Under the pieces are notes generated by a model that had not been told where the DNA came from, searched no databases, and saw nothing but the letters and a program-made list of their open reading frames with translations. Positions 61,622 through 64,000 of a stretch of DNA of 64,000 bases are shown here, piece by piece. Positions within the stretch are counted from its first letter, which is position 1. Each line of letters opens with the position of its first letter. The stretch comes from a virus: positions 210,626-274,625 of the IMG/VR virus record IMGVR_UViG_3300027782_000025; one strand, given 5' to 3'. The position numbers were made by a program, and so were the translations under genes.

Positions 61622-64000
61622 ATGGCATGGAAACAAGAGGCTATAATCTACCCCGGACGTAACGCTCCTCCAGCGCCAGTGCCGACACCGACACCGACTC
61701 CAACACCAACCCCAACCCCAACACCTTTCAGTGCTCTAAAATATATCGCTACGGCTGGAAAAATTGGTGGGTTCGACAGTCTTACACAAAAAGCCTGGAT
61801 AGCTAATAATCTAAATAGCTGGGTGCCTTTCGACCTGCCAGTTTCAGGCAGTTGGACCAACAGCATTTATGGTAATGGCAGATTTGTACTGGCCGATCTT
61901 AATACCAAGCGTATATCTTTATCATCCACAGACGGTATAAATTGGACGCAAGGAATAATACCGCCAGATTTTATATCAACTAACCCAAATCCGCCAAGAC
62001 CATTATTTGTCTACGCCGCATCAGCATATTCCAACGGTATCTTCATCGTCATGAGTGATGATGGTAATTCTTGCATAAGATCTACCGATGGCATAAATTG
62101 GGATTACATAATTATAAATACCGACAGACCAACCGGACCATCATCATATACCGGTATTGTTAATATTGCTGTTAATAACGTAAACACGATTGCTTGTAGT
62201 GACGGCTTTGGTGGAGTATTATACTCTACCGATAACGGTATAAATTGGACTTGGAAAAGGATACTCGGAGATGCTAATGATATTTACGGGTGGTATGGTA
62301 TCGCTTATGGAAAAGGCAAATTCGTTTTAATCCAAAATGGTGCGTCTTCTGGCACCAACACCAGAGGCAAAACCGCCATAACTAGCGATTTTATTTCTTT
62401 CACATATGGCAATATACCTAACGGTGGCTGGTATTTCGCTGGTTATAATCCTATCTTTGAAAAATATTACGCTTCTAGTTATAGCCCACGTAGCATTTAT
62501 TCTAGTGTGGATGGTTTAACTTGGTCTTTAGAAATATCTGAAGTATTAACCTCTAGTCCTTATGTCTTTGATGGTAATAATTTAATCGCGCCAAGCTATG
62601 TTTATTTGCCGCCTAATGGTGTATGGAAATATTTCAATATAGATCCAAACAATAATAGTAATGATTTTCTCGTCTCCGCTTCTTATACTGCCCCAACTCC
62701 TGCACCGACCCCAACACCAACCCCAACACCGACACCGACTCCTACACCGACACCGACACCGACTCCTACACCGACACCAACTCCTACACCGACACCAACG
62801 CCGACTCCAACGCCAACACCTACACCAACACCTACTCCTACACCAACACCTACTCCGGCATTTTCTGGTTCTAGCGTTTACATAGGAAATTCTACACAAA
62901 CACTTTCGATATTTTCGCGCGACGCTAGCACGGGGCTATTGTATGGTACATCTACAATTGCTTCAGGATCGTCAAGCGGTGCAACTATCAATGGTGTTTG
63001 TGTTTCCGCTGATGGTACAAACGTTTATGCCCTTGATGTTGATAACACTAGAATTTTAATATTTAATCGCGACATCAACACTGGAGAGTTAACAGCTAAT
63101 GGTATAATTAGCACAGGTAATGGTCTGTCTAGAGAAATTGCTATTTCTGCTGACGGCACATGCGTTTATGTGGTTAAAGTAGTTACGAGTAATGTCGAGA
63201 ATTTAGCCTTACTCTTCAATCGGAACATTAGTACAGGGGCATTATCAGCTGGGACTACAATAAGCACCGGAAACGATCCATCAGGAATATGCATTTCATC
63301 TGATGGCTCTAGTGTATATGTGGTTAATCAAACTTCTGAAACGGTTTCAATATTTTCTCGAAATACTAGCACAGGAGTATTAACTTCCAATGGCACAGTA
63401 CCCACAGATGTAAATCCTTGGAAAATCATTATTTCAGCAGATGGCGCAAGCGTTTATGTTCTTTATACAGACGCGAAAATGATAATTTTTTCTCGCAACA
63501 CTAGCACAGGAGCATTAACCGACAATGGAACGATTACATTATCGACTGGTATCAATCAGTATACATATGGTTTTTGCATTTCTGTAGATGGAAAAAACGT
63601 TTATGTGACTAATAATTATTTTAACGAAGTATTAATCTTTGATCGCAACACTTCCACAGGAGGGCTTACTTCTAATGGTAAATTAACCTTAGCAGGCTAT
63701 AATTACCCACAAAAGATTTGTATTTCAGCCGATGGGAAAAATGTTTATGTGGTTTGGTATGGTTCTAATAAAACGTCCATCTTAGACCGAAACACTAGCA
63801 CAGGGTCATTAAGCGAAAGTAGCATAATAGCGTCAGGAGATGGATTTTTAGGAATTTGCATATATCCTTTATCTAATTCACCAACGCCAACGCCAACGCC
63901 AACACCAACACCAACACCAACACCAACACCAACACCAACACCAACACCAACACCAACACCAACACCAACACCAACACCAACACCAACACCCACACCAACA
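61622..64000 (+). CDS. Giant propeller protein, 3' end outside window
   Basis: Open from ATG 61622 (TTGGAGTG upstream) to the window end, 793 codons. A short N-terminus ([16 protein letters not shown]) leads into a Pro-Thr linker, then an Asp-box-type domain ([32 protein letters not shown]; about 61727-62690), a 55-residue Pro-Thr linker, and a YVTN propeller (62861-63880). This propeller starts with half a blade and ends with the missing half, a velcro closure. It has no boundary Cys, unlike the others. The window ends inside another Pro-Thr linker of at least 40 residues. Confidence 0.75.
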   Translation, partial: MAWKQEAIIYPGRNAPPAPVPTPTPTPTPTPTPTPFSALKYIATAGKIGGFDSLTQKAWIANNLNSWVPFDLPVSGSWTNSIYGNGRFVLADLNTKRISLSSTDGINWTQGIIPPDFISTNPNPPRPLFVYAASAYSNGIFIVMSDDGNSCIRSTDGINWDYIIINTDRPTGPSSYTGIVNIAVNNVNTIACSDGFGGVLYSTDNGINWTWKRILGDANDIYGWYGIAYGKGKFVLIQNGASSGTNTRGKTAITSDFISFTYGNIPNGGWYFAGYNPIFEKYYASSYSPRSIYSSVDGLTWSLEISEVLTSSPYVFDGNNLIAPSYVYLPPNGVWKYFNIDPNNNSNDFLVSASYTAPTPAPTPTPTPTPTPTPTPTPTPTPTPTPTPTPTPTPTPTPTPTPTPTPTPTPTPAFSGSSVYIGNSTQTLSIFSRDASTGLLYGTSTIASGSSSGATINGVCVSADGTNVYALDVDNTRILIFNRDINTGELTANGIISTGNGLSREIAISADGTCVYVVKVVTSNVENLALLFNRNISTGALSAGTTISTGNDPSGICISSDGSSVYVVNQTSETVSIFSRNTSTGVLTSNGTVPTDVNPWKIIISADGASVYVLYTDAKMIIFSRNTSTGALTDNGTITLSTGINQYTYGFCISVDGKNVYVTNNYFNEVLIFDRNTSTGGLTSNGKLTLAGYNYPQKICISADGKNVYVVWYGSNKTSILDRNTSTGSLSESSIIASGDGFLGICIYPLSNSPTPTPTPTPTPTPTPTPTPTPTPTPTPTPTPTPTPTPTPT
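61682..61726 (+). repeat. Pro-Thr linker near the N-terminus of the last gene
   Basis: Fifteen residues of Pro-Thr lying only 20 residues from the start of the protein, an unusual place if linkers only join propellers. It may tether the whole chain to an anchor. Confidence 0.85.
62693..62857 (+). repeat. Long Pro-Thr linker (55 residues)
   Basis: The longest complete Pro-Thr linker in the window, between the Asp-box domain and the YVTN propeller. Internal 18- to 24-base patterns (CCGACACCGACACCGACT-like) repeat, indicating higher-order duplication. Confidence 0.88.
63881..64000 (+). repeat. Pro-Thr linker with fifteen perfect CCAACA units, running off the window
   Basis: Three CCAACG units are followed by fifteen exact CCAACA units (63899-63988), then CCCACA and CCAACA at the edge. 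It is the most homogeneous tract in the window and may continue beyond it. An assembler could collapse it. Confidence 0.92.

Noticed and set aside
63745-63993. Minus-strand frames coding for long Gly-Val repeats here and near 47600, 54850, 55800, 58900, 61700 and 62700
   Set aside because: They are exact antisense shadows of the Pro-Thr linkers and have no ribosome sites or independent support.
47543-64000. CRISPR arrays suggested by short regular repeats
   Set aside because: The repeats are 6- or 9-base coding units in frame with large genes, with no spacers of unique sequence and no Cas genes.
32057-64000. RCC1 repeats taken as evidence of a eukaryotic sequence or nucleotide-exchange function
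   Set aside because: RCC1-type propellers are common in bacterial and phage surface proteins. Gene density, ribosome sites and phage replication genes show a phage genome.

Overview
The window is 64 kb of an AT-rich, densely packed genome of a large tailed double-stranded DNA phage, probably a T4-like 'jumbo' myovirus. Genes overlap by a few bases or sit nearly end to end, most are on the + strand, and TAA, TAG and TGA are all used as stops, so the standard code applies. There are phage-type replication genes, virion genes and many small zinc-ribbon proteins, but no ribosomal, metabolic or tRNA genes that would point to a bacterial chromosome. The host cannot be read from the sequence. A CMP-Kdo synthetase and a GDP-mannose dehydratase hint at a Gram-negative host.

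Layout. 1-9.8 kb: the 3' end of an actin-like filament gene; a DNA polymerase III alpha subunit (DnaE) broken into two genes with three small genes between them; zinc-ribbon proteins; a flavoprotein-like gene coupled to kdsB. 9.8-11.7 kb: small genes on both strands. 11.7-22 kb: recombination and replication core, with RecA, a DnaB/gp41-like helicase, a GroES-like co-chaperonin, a family A polymerase relic, a UvsY-like mediator, a gp32-like single-strand binding protein and a PD-(D/E)XK nuclease, interleaved with small unknown proteins. 22-29.1 kb: a glycan island with a two-domain glycosyltransferase, a GT-B glycosyltransferase, a sulfotransferase, a StrF-like glycosyltransferase, a further unknown protein and, on the other strand, GDP-mannose 4,6-dehydratase. 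29.2-32 kb: a cysteine-rich exported protein, a strong terminator and small virion-type genes. 32-64 kb: a run of giant virion or tail-fibre genes reaching 3,921 codons and continuing past the window end.

The giant proteins are the most striking part. They are strings of beta-propellers (YVTN, RCC1, Asp-box, FG-GAP and an FGFG-type repeat) joined by Pro-Thr linkers. By my reading all seven YVTN arrays hold exactly seven blades, and both FGFG arrays hold six. Six of the seven YVTN propellers, and several other linker-delimited domains, start with a Cys just after one linker and end with a Cys just before the next. Some linkers are perfect CCAACA hexamer arrays, which can change length without changing frame. 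Seven of the upstream fibre genes share one of two N-terminal modules, one of them resembling the Mtd N-terminal domain of phage receptor-binding proteins.

The second notable feature is the split polymerase. The N-terminal gene carries the PHP domain and the Gly-Ser dNTP-binding motif, and the C-terminal gene carries all three catalytic Asp residues. The C-terminal gene also begins with a degenerate second copy of the segment that ends the N-terminal gene, which points to duplication followed by reciprocal loss rather than a simple break or an intein.
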